Source: Mucilaginibacter_A sp041088075
GTDB lineage: Bacteria > Bacteroidota > Bacteroidia > Sphingobacteriales > Sphingobacteriaceae
Reading direction: 5' to 3'
DNA: 64,000 nucleotides
Assembly: GCF_041088075.1 (NCBI RefSeq)
Contig: NZ_JBGCVY010000033.1
Span: 62,001 to 126,000, forward strand
The notes under the pieces: generated by a model
The model's database searches: none
What the model saw: the letters and a program-made list of their open reading frames with translations, nothing else
What the model was told of the DNA's origin: nothing
Shown here: positions 26,550 to 40,188 of the stretch, piece after piece
Position numbering within the stretch: the stretch's first letter is position 1
Layout of the letters: every line of letters starts with the position of its first letter
Translations under genes and position numbers: made by a program

Positions 26550-26711
26550 ATGGAAACAGCGCCAGAAAACCAAGACCAGGAAAATAAACCAGCTTCGGGC
26601 GAAGCGGAAAAAGGGAAAGATAACGAGGAACTTGCAAGAGAAATCCCGACAGTTACACCAAACGATGATGACGAGGCCCTGGAACCAAACCCAAACCAGG
26701 AAAAAGGATAA
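26550..26711 (+). CDS. Small acidic hypothetical protein
   Basis: A 53-residue open frame starting METAPENQDQENKPASGE and ending EALEPNPNQEKG. It is rich in Glu, Asp, Asn, Gln and Pro with no hydrophobic core, so it is probably disordered. A terminator follows 7 bases after the stop, which supports a real transcript. Small acidic proteins of this type are frequent in Sphingobacteriaceae; the function is unknown. Confidence 0.6.
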   Translation: METAPENQDQENKPASGEAEKGKDNEELAREIPTVTPNDDDEALEPNPNQEKG

Positions 26712-26718
26712 AAAAACC

Positions 26719-26740
26719 AGGCCAGCATTTTTGCTGGCCT
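26719..26740. terminator. Bidirectional terminator
   Basis: AGGCCAGCA, TTTT, TGCTGGCCT: nine perfect base pairs flanked by A-run and T-run. It serves both the small acidic gene and the convergent ssb gene, whose stop is 7 bases away. Confidence 0.9.
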
Positions 26741-26746
26741 TTTTAC

Positions 26747-27118
26747 TTAAAATTTTGCGTTTTCCAACTCTTCGCTGCTTACAAAATCTGTTTTTCGGCC
26801 CAACAGTTTAAAGTTTTCGGCCACTACTTCGGTGGTAAATTTTTTAACCCCTTCCCTCGATTCAAAAGAACGGGTTTTCAGTTTGCCCTCGATATAAACC
26901 AGTTTGCCTTTTGTAAGCAGTTGCTGGGCCACATCGGCCAGGCCGCGCCACAAAACCACGTTATGCCACTCGGTTATTTCGGTCCGTTTTCCTTCCCTCA
27001 AAACAATTTCTGATGTAGCCAGCGGAAAACTTGCCACCGCCACACCGTCTTCAAGATGCCTGTATTCAGGATCTTTGCCCAAATGCCCCACCAATATTAC
27101 TTTGTTAATTCCAGACAT
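26747..27118 (-). CDS. ssb: Single-stranded DNA-binding protein
   Basis: A 123-residue OB-fold protein: GINKVILVGHLGKDPEYRHL, VASFPLATSE, EWHNVVLWRGLADVAQQLL and GKLVYIEGKLKTRSF are standard SSB blocks. It is short: the acidic, flexible tail that recruits partners in longer SSBs is nearly absent and the protein ends EELENAKF. This suggests a secondary SSB rather than the main replication protein. It is transcribed alone, with a long upstream gap (27119-27781). Confidence 0.9.
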   Translation of the reverse strand: MSGINKVILVGHLGKDPEYRHLEDGVAVASFPLATSEIVLREGKRTEITEWHNVVLWRGLADVAQQLLTKGKLVYIEGKLKTRSFESREGVKKFTTEVVAENFKLLGRKTDFVSSEELENAKF

Positions 27119-27781
27119 AGCTTTTTATGATAAAAAAATTTAGTTTGCTTGTTCAAATACGCTTCGCACCCAGCACTTATCAGAACGAAATAATAAGATG
27201 AACAGGATTAAGGCTTTGCTAATTGCTTGCGTTATCTTAATAAGTAAATTTATATTTTAAAGTTTTTAAAAGTTTTAAAAAATTGCTTTTAAAAATCACC
27301 ATGCCTATTTAACTTGTTTAAACTTATTATTTTATGCTTTACACTATGCTTCTTTTATCGCCTAAAAATTGGCGGCCTATTTGTTTTGATTTGTTTAGGC
27401 TGATGCAGACACCAATTTTTATAGGGTAAAAGAAGCATCGCCAAAAAGGAGGGCCGGAAAAAAAGTTTAAACAATTGCATTATTAATTCTGGTAAATATT
27501 CCGTCAGCAATCGTAGGTGTGTTTTTTATGATGCCAATTTTAACCTGCTTCAATTGGCTATGCCCTTTTGTTTTTTGAAAAGCCAGGGCCGTTTTTAAAT
27601 ATGAAATTTCGGTTATGAGTATAGCAAAAATGCTTTTGTTTTATTGCCAAGATTATATTTTTCGTCTTTTTTGACAATCGTTTTTAAAATTTCTGTAAAA
27701 AGAAATCCTATGTATGAAAGTTTCTTTCATTAAACTTATATTCGTATAATAACCACTATTTTAATTCTTTTTATACAAGTA
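27119..27781. other. Gene-free region between ssb and gltB
   Basis: This 663-base divergent gap must hold the promoters of ssb and gltB. Apart from the palindromic element at 27346-27438 it is A/T-rich with no open frame I would defend. TTATATTCG about 40 bases before gltB weakly resembles a Bacteroidetes -7 element, not enough for a promoter call. Confidence 0.5.
27346..27438. repeat. 93-bp palindromic element bounded by 12-mers (subtype I)
   Basis: ATGCTTCTTTTATCGCCTAA on the left, TAGGGTAAAAGAAGCAT on the right, with AAAAATTGG and CACCAATTTTTA as inner arms. Confidence 0.85.
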
Positions 27782-32302
<4,521 letters not shown>

Positions 32303-32308
32303 TCATCA

Positions 32309-33787
32309 ATGGGAAAAGATACCGGATTTAAAGAGTACGGAAGAGAACTTCCGCCAAAAGTAGCGCCGCAGGAAAGGGTGCAAAATTACAAAGAGTTTGT
32401 GGGCAATTATTCGGACGAAAAGCTGAACGAGCAATCGGCACGCTGCATGAACTGCGGCATTCCGTTTTGCCATTCGGGCTGTCCGTTGGGCAATATTATT
32501 CCCGAATTTAACGATGCGGTTTATAAGAAGAAATGGGAAGAAGCTTACCAGATCCTTTCTTCCACCAACAATTTTCCGGAATTTACCGGCCGTATTTGTC
32601 CGGCGCCTTGCGAATCTGCCTGTGTTTTGGGCATTAACAAACCGGCTGTTGTCATCGAGGAAATTGAAAAACACATCATCGAAATTGCCTACGCCAAAGG
32701 TTATGTAAAACCAACCGCACCTTTGATCCGTAGTGGAAAAACTGTTGCCGTTATCGGTTCTGGTCCGGCAGGTTTAGCCGCCGCGGCACAATTAAACAAA
32801 GCCGGACATTTGGTTACGGTTTTTGAGCGGGATGACCAGCCGGGCGGATTATTGCGCTACGGCATCCCTGATTTTAAATTAGAAAAAACAGTAATTGACC
32901 GCCGTTTAGAAGTGATGAAAGACGATGGCATCACCTTTAAATGCAATACAGAAGTTGGAAAAGACATCGCAGCCGAGGAGTTGGTTCGCAGTTTCGATGC
33001 CGTGGTTTTGTCCGGCGGTTCTACCATTCCGCGCGATTTGCCCATTCCCGGACGCGAATTAAAAGGTATTTATTTTGCCATGCAGTTTTTAAAGCAGCAA
33101 AATAAGCGCGTCAGCAATACTTCTTTTACCGGTGAAAATATCACCGCAACAGGCCAGGATGTGGTGGTGATTGGCGGCGGCGATACCGGTTCGGATTGCG
33201 TGGGCACTTCTAACCGGCAGGGCGCGCGTTCCATCAAACAGTTTGAAGTGATGTTTCAGCCGGACAAAAACCGTACATTAGCAATGCCGTGGCCAAGTTT
33301 CCCGATGGTTTTAAAAACCACCAGTTCGCACGAAGAAGGCTGCGAACGTTTTTGGGGCATCAACACCAAACGTTTTGTGGGAGACGAAAACGGAAACCTG
33401 AAAGGTTTGGTTGTTACCGATGTGGAATGGGAAAAAGACTTTTTAGGCCGACCGGTAAAATTTAAAGAAATTGAAGGTTCTGAACGGGAAATACCTTGTC
33501 AGCGTGTTTTCCTGGCGATGGGTTTCGTGCATCCGCAATATCAGGGTTTATTAGAACAATTGGGCGTAGAGCTGGACGAACGCAAAAACGTAAAAGCGGC
33601 CGAAGGCGTTTTCCGCACCAACGTCAATAAAGTTTTTACGGCCGGGGATATGCGCCGCGGTCAATCTTTGGTAGTCTGGGCAATTTCCGAAGGACGCGAA
33701 GCAGCACGAAAAGTTGACGAATTTTTGATGGGCCACTCGGAACTGGAAAGCAAAGATGCGATTAACGAGTATCAGATGGATTTGTAG
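32309..33787 (+). CDS. gltD: Glutamate synthase, small subunit
   Basis: A 492-residue FAD- and NADPH-binding subunit. Cysteine motifs for 4Fe-4S clusters are CMNCGIPFCHSGCPLGNIIP and GRICPAPCESACVLG. The FAD fold starts VAVIGSGPAGLAAAAQLNKA and the NADPH fold VVVIGGGDTGSDCVGTS. It passes electrons to GltB. The sister 12-mer ATACTTCTTTTA is inside (33117-33128), read as NTSFTG. A short tandem repeat and C-rich half repeat follow the stop. Confidence 0.97.
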   Translation: MGKDTGFKEYGRELPPKVAPQERVQNYKEFVGNYSDEKLNEQSARCMNCGIPFCHSGCPLGNIIPEFNDAVYKKKWEEAYQILSSTNNFPEFTGRICPAPCESACVLGINKPAVVIEEIEKHIIEIAYAKGYVKPTAPLIRSGKTVAVIGSGPAGLAAAAQLNKAGHLVTVFERDDQPGGLLRYGIPDFKLEKTVIDRRLEVMKDDGITFKCNTEVGKDIAAEELVRSFDAVVLSGGSTIPRDLPIPGRELKGIYFAMQFLKQQNKRVSNTSFTGENITATGQDVVVIGGGDTGSDCVGTSNRQGARSIKQFEVMFQPDKNRTLAMPWPSFPMVLKTTSSHEEGCERFWGINTKRFVGDENGNLKGLVVTDVEWEKDFLGRPVKFKEIEGSEREIPCQRVFLAMGFVHPQYQGLLEQLGVELDERKNVKAAEGVFRTNVNKVFTAGDMRRGQSLVVWAISEGREAARKVDEFLMGHSELESKDAINEYQMDL

Positions 33788-33834
33788 GTTTTTGAGGTAA
33801 AAGGTTTTGAGGTAAAAGGTTTTAAGGCAGAAAA
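33787..33834. repeat. Tandem repeat of about 15 bases
   Basis: GGTTTTTGAGGTAAAA, GGTTTTGAGGTAAAA and a degenerate third unit GGTTTTAAGGCAGAAAA, starting at the gltD stop codon. Confidence 0.7.
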
Positions 33835-33841
33835 GTATGCG

Positions 33842-33916
33842 CCATGCTTCCCCTCTTTGAGAGGGGTTAGGGGCGTGTCCTTTTTCAGACCAAATTTATG
33901 CCGGTAAAAGAAGCAT
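33842..33916. repeat. C-rich half repeat and a 12-mer
   Basis: CATGCTTCCCCTCTTTGAG to GGGGTTAGGGGCGTGTCC is one arm of the C-rich family (33842-33881). GACCAAATTTATGCCGG then TAAAAGAAGCAT (33905-33916) is a bipartite 12-mer site. Confidence 0.7.
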
Positions 33917-33922
33917 TTGCAA

Positions 33923-34615
33923 TCAAGCCAAAGTCAGCCTGGCCAAATACAAATCCATTTCATCTTGGTACATAATCGCGCAATTCCAGCCTTGCTTTTT
34001 GGCCTGTTTTTGCAACGTTTCCGGGTCGATATACAACCAGTTAAACCAATCGCCGCGCTGTTTTTTGTATTCATATTGATAGCTGATCTCGCCGTAATAT
34101 TGGTTCTTCGGCAACGGCAAATCTTCATACAAATAAGCAATATCCGAAGAGTCAAAAATAAATTGTCCGCCAGGCAGCAGCAATTGTTTGGCGTGTTGTA
34201 AAAAGCGGTCGAGGCCGGCCAGGTTTTGCGTTAAACCGATGCCGTTCATCAGCAAAAGCAACGTATCAAATTTGTCGGTTTTGTATTGATAAATATCCTG
34301 CTCCAATACTCTTTTTACATTTCTTTTTTGCATCACGGCGGCTGCGCCGGGCGATACTTCTAAAGCTGTAACTTCAAAACCGCGTTCTTGTAAAATTAAA
34401 GCGTGGCTTCCGGCACCGGCGCCAATATCCAATATTTTGCCTCGGCACAGTTGCAGCGCCAGTAATTCGGCTTCCGGCATTTCATCTTCTTCCCGAAAAA
34501 AAACTTCGATAGGCATTTCTTCCGGCCCGCCGTAATTGTTGTGCAGCCACAATTTTTCTTCGGGTTGCTGCGTGTAAAAATCCTGTAAAGCCTGGCCGTA
34601 AATATCCATCGGCAC
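33923..34615 (-). CDS. Class I SAM-dependent methyltransferase
   Basis: A 230-residue methyltransferase. Motif I is ILDIGAGAGSHALILQERGF (about residues 60-79), followed by the acidic motif II TALEVSPGAA and motif post-I LEQDIYQY. FDTLLLLMNGIGLTQN is motif IV. The substrate cannot be predicted; small-molecule methylation is typical for this group. It is convergent with gltD and separated from the DUF2130 gene by a divergent gap with a repeat. Confidence 0.85.
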   Translation of the reverse strand: MPMDIYGQALQDFYTQQPEEKLWLHNNYGGPEEMPIEVFFREEDEMPEAELLALQLCRGKILDIGAGAGSHALILQERGFEVTALEVSPGAAAVMQKRNVKRVLEQDIYQYKTDKFDTLLLLMNGIGLTQNLAGLDRFLQHAKQLLLPGGQFIFDSSDIAYLYEDLPLPKNQYYGEISYQYEYKKQRGDWFNWLYIDPETLQKQAKKQGWNCAIMYQDEMDLYLARLTLA

Positions 34616-34639
34616 AAAATAAAACTATAAAACCGATTG

Positions 34640-34683
34640 ATGCTGTTTTTACCGGCAAAAAATTGAGGTGGTAAAAGAAGCAT
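34640..34683. repeat. 44-bp element with one end of each 12-mer type
   Basis: ATGCTGTTTTTA (ACAG type) on the left with ACCGGCAAAAAATTGAGG after it, and TAAAAGAAGCAT on the right. The mixed ends show that the two word types belong to one system. Confidence 0.8.
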
Positions 34684-34780
34684 TTTGAATGACCGGTAGT
34701 TTTCAAAAACTGTAAAAACCAAAAACCACTATTTTTAGGTTTGTTGCCGATTACCTATCTTTCGGCCAAATATTTTAGCA

Positions 34781-36052
34781 ATGGCAACAGAAGTGAAGTG
34801 TCCGGGTTGTGGTTATGGTTTCCCGATTGAGGAAGTGATGGCCGAGGAATATAAAAAAGAGCTGAAGCGGGAAATGCTTTCCTACAAAAGCAAAAAAGAT
34901 GAAGAAGCGCAGAAAATAAGGGAAGAACTTTTGCGCAAACAAGAAGAATTTGACAAGAAATCGCGCCAGCAAAACTTAGTTTTTGAAGAGCGTTTGGCTT
35001 CCGAAAAAAAGCAATTGCAACAACAATTGGAAGAAACACTGCGCAAAAACATTGCTTCGGATTTTGAAAACAAGCTGGTGATGCTGGAAAATGCCAACAA
35101 AGAATCCGAAGAAAAACTAAAACTTTCGCGCCAAAAAGAAATGGAGTTTTTGCAGCGCGAACAGCAGTTGAAAAATAAAGAGGCCGAAATGGAACTGCAA
35201 CTGCAACGCAAATTGCAGGAACAGCGCGGCGAAATTGCAGAACAGGTTCGCAAGCAGGAATCCGAAAAAAACAGCATTAAGGAAACCGAACACCAACTGC
35301 GCGTAAAAGAACTGGAAAAACAGTTGGACGACCAGAAAAAACTGGCCGAAGAAATGAAACGTAAAGCCGAACAAGGCTCGATGCAGTTGCAAGGCGAAGT
35401 GCAGGAATTGATTTTGGAAGAACTGCTGCGGCAAAGTTTTCCGTTTGATGTGATCAGCGAAGTTGGAAAAGGCATTCGCGGTGCGGATTGTGTGCAAACG
35501 GTGCGCAACCAGTTTGGCCAGGAATGCGGACAGATTATTTATGAAAGCAAACGAACCAAAGATTTTGGAGGCGACTGGATTGAAAAACTGAAAAAAGACA
35601 TGCGCAGCCAGGGCGTAGATGTGGCCGTCATCGTTTCGCAATGTTACCCAAAAGGCATGGATTGTTTTGGCGAGAAAGACGGCGTTTGGATTTGTTCTTT
35701 TGAAGAAGCCAAAGCGGTGGCTTATATTTTACGGGACGGGATTATCAAACTTTTCAACACCAATAAATCGCAGGAAAACCGCGGCGACAAAATGCAGCTT
35801 TTATACAGCTATTTAACCAGTACCGAGTTTTCTGAACAGTGGAAAGCGATAAAAGAAGGTTTTATGAGTATGCGGCAATCTATTCAGCAAGAGCGGATTG
35901 CGATGGAAAGAATGTGGAAAGCGCGCGAAAAGCAATTGGAAAAAGTGTTGTTAAATGCAGCCTGGATCCGTGGCTCTATCGAAGGAATTGCGGGAAGCGA
36001 TACCATCCAGTTAAGTTTGACCGATGACGAAGAAGGTTTGCTGATCGAGTAA
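34781..36052 (+). CDS. DUF2130 protein with long coiled coil
   Basis: A 423-residue protein. An N-terminal zinc-ribbon-like CPGCGYGFP is followed by about 190 residues of charged coiled coil (EELLRKQEEFDKKSRQQ and similar) and the DUF2130 domain. In that domain GADCVQTVRNQFGQECGQI and IYESKRTKDFGGDWIEKLKK resemble a PD-(D/E)XK nuclease core (D, then ExK), so a nucleic-acid function is possible but unproven. Its stop codon TAA is directly followed by a 12-mer. Single gene, no clear partner. Confidence 0.8.
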   Translation: MATEVKCPGCGYGFPIEEVMAEEYKKELKREMLSYKSKKDEEAQKIREELLRKQEEFDKKSRQQNLVFEERLASEKKQLQQQLEETLRKNIASDFENKLVMLENANKESEEKLKLSRQKEMEFLQREQQLKNKEAEMELQLQRKLQEQRGEIAEQVRKQESEKNSIKETEHQLRVKELEKQLDDQKKLAEEMKRKAEQGSMQLQGEVQELILEELLRQSFPFDVISEVGKGIRGADCVQTVRNQFGQECGQIIYESKRTKDFGGDWIEKLKKDMRSQGVDVAVIVSQCYPKGMDCFGEKDGVWICSFEEAKAVAYILRDGIIKLFNTNKSQENRGDKMQLLYSYLTSTEFSEQWKAIKEGFMSMRQSIQQERIAMERMWKAREKQLEKVLLNAAWIRGSIEGIAGSDTIQLSLTDDEEGLLIE

Positions 36053-36082
36053 ATGCTTCTTTTATCGGGCTAAAAACAGTAT
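36053..36082. repeat. 30-bp mixed hairpin right after a stop codon
   Basis: ATGCTTCTTTTA, spacer TCGGGC, TAAAAACAGTAT. It begins on the base after the DUF2130 stop codon and ends 6 bases before the stop of the convergent small gene. Confidence 0.8.
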
Positions 36083-36088
36083 CAAAGA

Positions 36089-36334
36089 TTACCATTTAGA
36101 TGGCCAGAAGTTGTTACGGATTTCTTCTATTGACGGAAAGTTCAAATCAGAACCAAAAGTTTCAAGTAATTGATCTACTGCTACTTTTTTTCCTTTCGGC
36201 AATTTTGCAACTGGTTTTATAAACGTTTCTTCTTCAACTTCGATAACTATTACTTCCACTTTTTTGCCGTAAAACTCTTCGGGTAAATTGATGCTATGGT
36301 TTTTTTTGTCGGGTACGAAAGTGTGTTTGTACAT
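36089..36334 (-). CDS. Small protein, possible antitoxin-like
   Basis: An 81-residue protein. The N-terminal HTFVPDKKNHSINLPEEFYG and KKVEVIVIEVEEE resemble the short beta-rich heads of antitoxin-like proteins that often precede PIN or RelE genes, and the C-terminal part is a helix ending NNFWPSKW. No toxin gene follows: the next gene on this side is convergent DUF2130. It may be an orphan antitoxin or a plain hypothetical protein. Confidence 0.55.
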   Translation of the reverse strand: MYKHTFVPDKKNHSINLPEEFYGKKVEVIVIEVEEETFIKPVAKLPKGKKVAVDQLLETFGSDLNFPSIEEIRNNFWPSKW

Positions 36335-36514
36335 ACTTTAAAATCTTAATCAAATTTACAAATATCTTAAACAGGATGATGAAGCTTAAAGCATTATTTA
36401 GATGACAATTTTTTGCCAAAAAATTTTCCATTGTAAAATAAGCAGTACAGCAACATTAACTTAACACAAAGCGGATATATTTATGCAAAAATTTTGAACA
36501 GTAATTTTCCAAAT

Positions 36515-39262
36515 ATGCTTTTTAAACACTTTTGTGTAGTATTGATTTTATTGAATTTAGTTGTTTGCTGCAACAGTTGTAACTTCTTTTACCGCCCTAA
36601 AAACCAGACAGATCAGGAAAAACTGAGCCACCATTTTGGTTATGACGACAGCACGTTGAACAACCGCGTTTTGCCGGTAATGATGCCTTATAACCGTTTG
36701 CTTGACCCGGCCGGAAAAGTGATTGTTTTTGGCAGCCCGGAGTTCGAAAACCATAGTTTGGATGTGCAGCCAATCCCAAATACTCCGCTTGTGGCGGTGG
36801 AAGACCGTTACGGCATTGCCATCATCAACCACGAAACCAACGCAATTGTGGCACGCTGGACGTACAACAGCGATACAAAATACAAAGGTATGATGAGCAC
36901 GTATTCCGGCATCCAACTGTTAAATGAAAACGGCAAAACCGAGATTTTTTGGAGCGGCGCGAACGACAGCAACCATCAATCCTTTGTGTTTGAGGCAGAA
37001 TTCGACACTAAAAATATTGCCATAAAAGAAGCATTTCCGTTTAAGCCAGATGCCGGTTCGCCACTGGCTTTGCCCAATGAAGTTGCTATCAATAACGAGA
37101 ATGGAACCAACTATTTGTATGCGGTTTTAAATGGTAATAACCAGTTGGTCAAGATCGATATCAATACTAAAAAAACAATTTGGACAGTTCCAACCGGCGT
37201 TGCGCCTTATGGTTTAACCATTTCGGGCGGTAAAGCTTTTGTAAGTAATTGGGGCGGAAAGATGCCGGTTAAAAACGATACGCGGGAAACGGCTGGCGTG
37301 CCCGCACCGTATGGAAACGTGTATGTTGATCCGAAAACGGGCGCAACAGCAGCCGGGACAGTTTCTGTTTTTGGTTTGAATGATGGAAAATCGGTCAAAG
37401 AAATTGAGGTTGGATTGCACCCGAACGATTTGATTCCAAGTAAAGATGGACAGTATGTTTATGTGGCAAATGGCAACAGCGATGACGTTTCGGTTATTCA
37501 AACCCAAAGTTTAAGTGTGGTTGATAATATTTCGGTAAAAATCAATCCGGGCGAAAAAGGCTTTATCGGCGATACGCCAAACGCGCTGATTTTAAGTGAA
37601 GATGGCACGCATCTATATGTGGCCAACGGAATGGACAATGCGATTGCCATCGTAAAATTGGGCGCAAACGCATCCCCAAAAAGTACCGGTAAAAACAGTA
37701 TCGAAGGTTTTATCCCAACGGAAGCTTACCCGGGCGGACTGGCTTTGGCGGGAAATAAACTGATTGTAACCAATTTGGAAGGCGAAGGCGCGCGCGTTAA
37801 TTCTAAAGAAATCCGCAAAGAAAGCAAAGCGATAGACCGGGAAGTGCCCGATGTGGATGGCGGTTCTTACAATTCGCATCACCAAAAAGCAACCATTTCG
37901 GTGATTGATTTGCCGGATGCCAATCAGCTCAAAACTTTCACCAAAAAAGTTAAAGAACTAAGTTTGGATTTTCGGACGGAACTGGCGCGTTTATCTCCCC
38001 GAAAAAACCAACCTGCACGGCCAATGCCCGAGCGTATTGGCGAACCTTCGGTTTTTAAACACGTGCTGTACATCATCAAAGAAAACCGCACTTACGACCA
38101 GGTTTTGGGCGATATGCCGCAAGGGAACGGCCTGAAAAATTTGTGTATCTATGGAGACAGCATCACGCCAAACCAACATCAAATTGCCAGGAACTTTGTG
38201 TTGCTGGACAATTATTATGCTTCGGGCAAATGTTCTGCCGAAGGCCACCAATGGACAGACGCGGCGATGGTTACCGATTATATCGAGAAAAGTGTGCGTG
38301 CCTGGTTCCGCAGTTACCCGCATGTGCAAACCGATGCGATGGTTTACAATAAAAAAGGTTTTATCTGGAACAATGCGGCCGATCATGGCAAAAGCGTTCG
38401 GATTTATGGCGAGGCTTGCATCCCGGAAATAGACAGTAAACTTTCGTGGACGGATATTTACAACAATTACCAGGCGGGCAAACCCTTGAGTTTTAAAAAT
38501 GTAAGTACCATTTCGCGTGTTCGGCCGATGCTTTCGCAAAACTATCCCGGTTCTGATTACCTGAAAATTACAGACCAGGTTCGTGCCGCGGCTTTTATCA
38601 AAGAATTAAAAGACTACGAAAGCAAAGGCGGCGACCAGTTGCCCGAACTGATGGTGATGGCTTTGTCAACCGATCACACACGTGGTTCGAGTCCCGGAAT
38701 GCCAACGCCACGCGCCATGGTTGCCGATAACGATTTGGCTTTGGGCCGGATTGTGGAAGCAGTTACCAAAAGTAAGTTCTGGAAAAACACGGTGATTTTT
38801 GTAACCGAAGACGATTCGCAGGCCGGTTGGGACCATGTTTCGGCTTACCGCACCACCGGTTTTGTGATCAGTCCGTACAGCCATCTGCAAAAAACGGTTT
38901 CTACCAATTATAACCAAACTTCCATCGTCCGTTCTATCGAACAAATTCTGGGCATCCCGCCGATGAACCTGCTTGATGCAACCGCTTTGCCCATGTTTAA
39001 TTGTTTTGCCGATCGCGCCGATGCTTCTTTTACCTATCAAAAATTGGCGAACAAAATCCTTTTGAACGAAATGAACCCGAGGCTGGTGATGTTAAAGGGC
39101 AAAGCGTTGTATTACGCCAAACAATCCATGCGGCCGGAATACGACCATGTGGACGGCGGAAACGATGATTTGCTGAACCGGATTTTGTGGTTTAATAGGA
39201 AGGGGAATAAAACTTACCCGGCGAAGTTGGCGGGAAAAGATACGGATGATGACGACGATTAA
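36515..39262 (+). CDS. Bifunctional YncE-like propeller / phosphoesterase lipoprotein
   Basis: A 915-residue surface or periplasmic protein. I start at the ATG at 36515 (a TTG lies 7 codons upstream); the signal FKHFCVVLILLNLVVCCN has lipobox-like cysteines. The N-terminal half is a YncE-like beta-propeller with repeats such as SKDGQYVYVANGNSDDVSVI and SEDGTHLYVANGMDNAIAIV. The C-terminal half is a phosphoesterase/alkaline-phosphatase-like domain: VLYIIKENRTYDQVLGDMP, EGHQWTDAAMVTDY and VIFVTEDDSQAGWDHVSAYR hold the metal ligands. Substrate unknown. Three interspersed words lie inside: 37023-37034 (IKEAF), 37690-37701 (KNSIEG) and 39021-39032 (DASFTYQK). Confidence 0.87.
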   Translation: MLFKHFCVVLILLNLVVCCNSCNFFYRPKNQTDQEKLSHHFGYDDSTLNNRVLPVMMPYNRLLDPAGKVIVFGSPEFENHSLDVQPIPNTPLVAVEDRYGIAIINHETNAIVARWTYNSDTKYKGMMSTYSGIQLLNENGKTEIFWSGANDSNHQSFVFEAEFDTKNIAIKEAFPFKPDAGSPLALPNEVAINNENGTNYLYAVLNGNNQLVKIDINTKKTIWTVPTGVAPYGLTISGGKAFVSNWGGKMPVKNDTRETAGVPAPYGNVYVDPKTGATAAGTVSVFGLNDGKSVKEIEVGLHPNDLIPSKDGQYVYVANGNSDDVSVIQTQSLSVVDNISVKINPGEKGFIGDTPNALILSEDGTHLYVANGMDNAIAIVKLGANASPKSTGKNSIEGFIPTEAYPGGLALAGNKLIVTNLEGEGARVNSKEIRKESKAIDREVPDVDGGSYNSHHQKATISVIDLPDANQLKTFTKKVKELSLDFRTELARLSPRKNQPARPMPERIGEPSVFKHVLYIIKENRTYDQVLGDMPQGNGLKNLCIYGDSITPNQHQIARNFVLLDNYYASGKCSAEGHQWTDAAMVTDYIEKSVRAWFRSYPHVQTDAMVYNKKGFIWNNAADHGKSVRIYGEACIPEIDSKLSWTDIYNNYQAGKPLSFKNVSTISRVRPMLSQNYPGSDYLKITDQVRAAAFIKELKDYESKGGDQLPELMVMALSTDHTRGSSPGMPTPRAMVADNDLALGRIVEAVTKSKFWKNTVIFVTEDDSQAGWDHVSAYRTTGFVISPYSHLQKTVSTNYNQTSIVRSIEQILGIPPMNLLDATALPMFNCFADRADASFTYQKLANKILLNEMNPRLVMLKGKALYYAKQSMRPEYDHVDGGNDDLLNRILWFNRKGNKTYPAKLAGKDTDDDDD

Positions 39263-39273
39263 TGCTTCTTTTA
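39262..39273 (-). repeat. 12-mer overlapping a stop codon
   Basis: ATGCTTCTTTTA shares its first base with the phosphoesterase stop TAA and is followed by TCAGGCAAAAAACCAC. Confidence 0.75.
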
Positions 39274-39332
39274 TCAGGCAAAAAACCACAAGTCCTTTTT
39301 AAATAGTTAAATTTGTTGAAAAGGATAAAAGT

Positions 39333-39530
39333 ATGCAAAGTCAAAAATTAACTTCTTTACAATTGGAGCTGTTAAAAGTGTATTCATTTGAACCGAAAGA
39401 AGAGGATTTATTAGCTATCAAAAAACTAATGGCACAATATTTTTCTGATAAATTGCAATGTAATATTCAAAAAAGCATAGACGAAAAAGGGATTACGGAA
39501 GAAGATTTAAAAAATTGGATTAATGAATAA
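39333..39530 (+). CDS. Small hypothetical protein
   Basis: A 65-residue protein: helical N-terminus KLTSLQLELLKVYSFEPKEE, then DLLAIKKLMAQYFSDK and a tail ITEEDLKNWINE. The layout is seen in Bacteroidetes small proteins that often precede PIN-domain toxins, but no such toxin follows. It overlaps the next gene by 8 bases, so the two are translated together. This pair is clearly more A/T-rich than the neighbours. Confidence 0.65.
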   Translation: MQSQKLTSLQLELLKVYSFEPKEEDLLAIKKLMAQYFSDKLQCNIQKSIDEKGITEEDLKNWINE

Positions 39531-40089
39531 GTTTTGCTTGATTTTATCAATAACTGCGGTATTTTCTTATAACATTGCAAAGGCGCAAAAAGCAAATTAT
39601 AATCGCAATAAGCTAACTCTAAATGGCATTCCTTTTACTGTTAGCAAAAAAGCTATAATTAAAGTATTAGGTAAACCTTTACAACAATTTAAACCTCACT
39701 ATGAATGCGGTTTTTTTTCGGATAATGAACAACGTGGAGAGGTTTATTATACCTTACAATATAAACTCCTTAATTGGATTGGAAATAATAAGCAGGGTTA
39801 TACCATGGAAAACCTTTTTATTTCACCAAATTTAAATTATATTATAAAGTACAAAGGAAAAATACTTTCTTATCAAACCACCCAGAAAGAGTTTATGAAA
39901 TTAAGCGGTATAGATACTTTCGATACTAATATCGGTGGGCAAAATCCTTCGGATCTTATTAAAGTTATAGGTAATCAAAATTTAAAAACTACAAGTTTGG
40001 ATTTGCAAGAGAAAGGTGATGATGATAAGTACATTTTTTATTTTCTTAATGGAAAGCTTTGTAAAATCGAATATTGGTCTCCTTGTTGA
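39523..40089 (+). CDS. Secreted hypothetical protein
   Basis: A 188-residue protein with a signal peptide (NKFCLILSITAVFSYNIAKA, then Q). The mature part has KLTLNGIPFTVSKKAIIKVL and GKPLQQFKP, a pattern seen in small periplasmic proteins that start with a 'name, then GKP' hairpin, and ends KLCKIEYWSPC. A loosely similar opening occurs in the lipoprotein at 51182 (KNIDQVRKVLGKSDD). No function assigned. A/T-rich; a strong terminator follows. Confidence 0.65.
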   Translation: MNKFCLILSITAVFSYNIAKAQKANYNRNKLTLNGIPFTVSKKAIIKVLGKPLQQFKPHYECGFFSDNEQRGEVYYTLQYKLLNWIGNNKQGYTMENLFISPNLNYIIKYKGKILSYQTTQKEFMKLSGIDTFDTNIGGQNPSDLIKVIGNQNLKTTSLDLQEKGDDDKYIFYFLNGKLCKIEYWSPC

Positions 40090-40141
40090 TGTATTTGAAG
40101 TAATTGTATTACCTCAAATTTTAAAATGTATAATAATTAAT

Positions 40142-40182
40142 AAAAGACTTTCTACAAAACATGTATTTGTAGAAAGGCTTTT
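40142..40182. terminator. Bidirectional terminator
   Basis: AAAAGACTTTCTACAAA and TTTGTAGAAAGGCTTTT form a long hairpin with one mismatch between the secreted-protein gene and the convergent aldo/keto reductase gene. Confidence 0.85.
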
Positions 40183-40188
40183 CTATTC

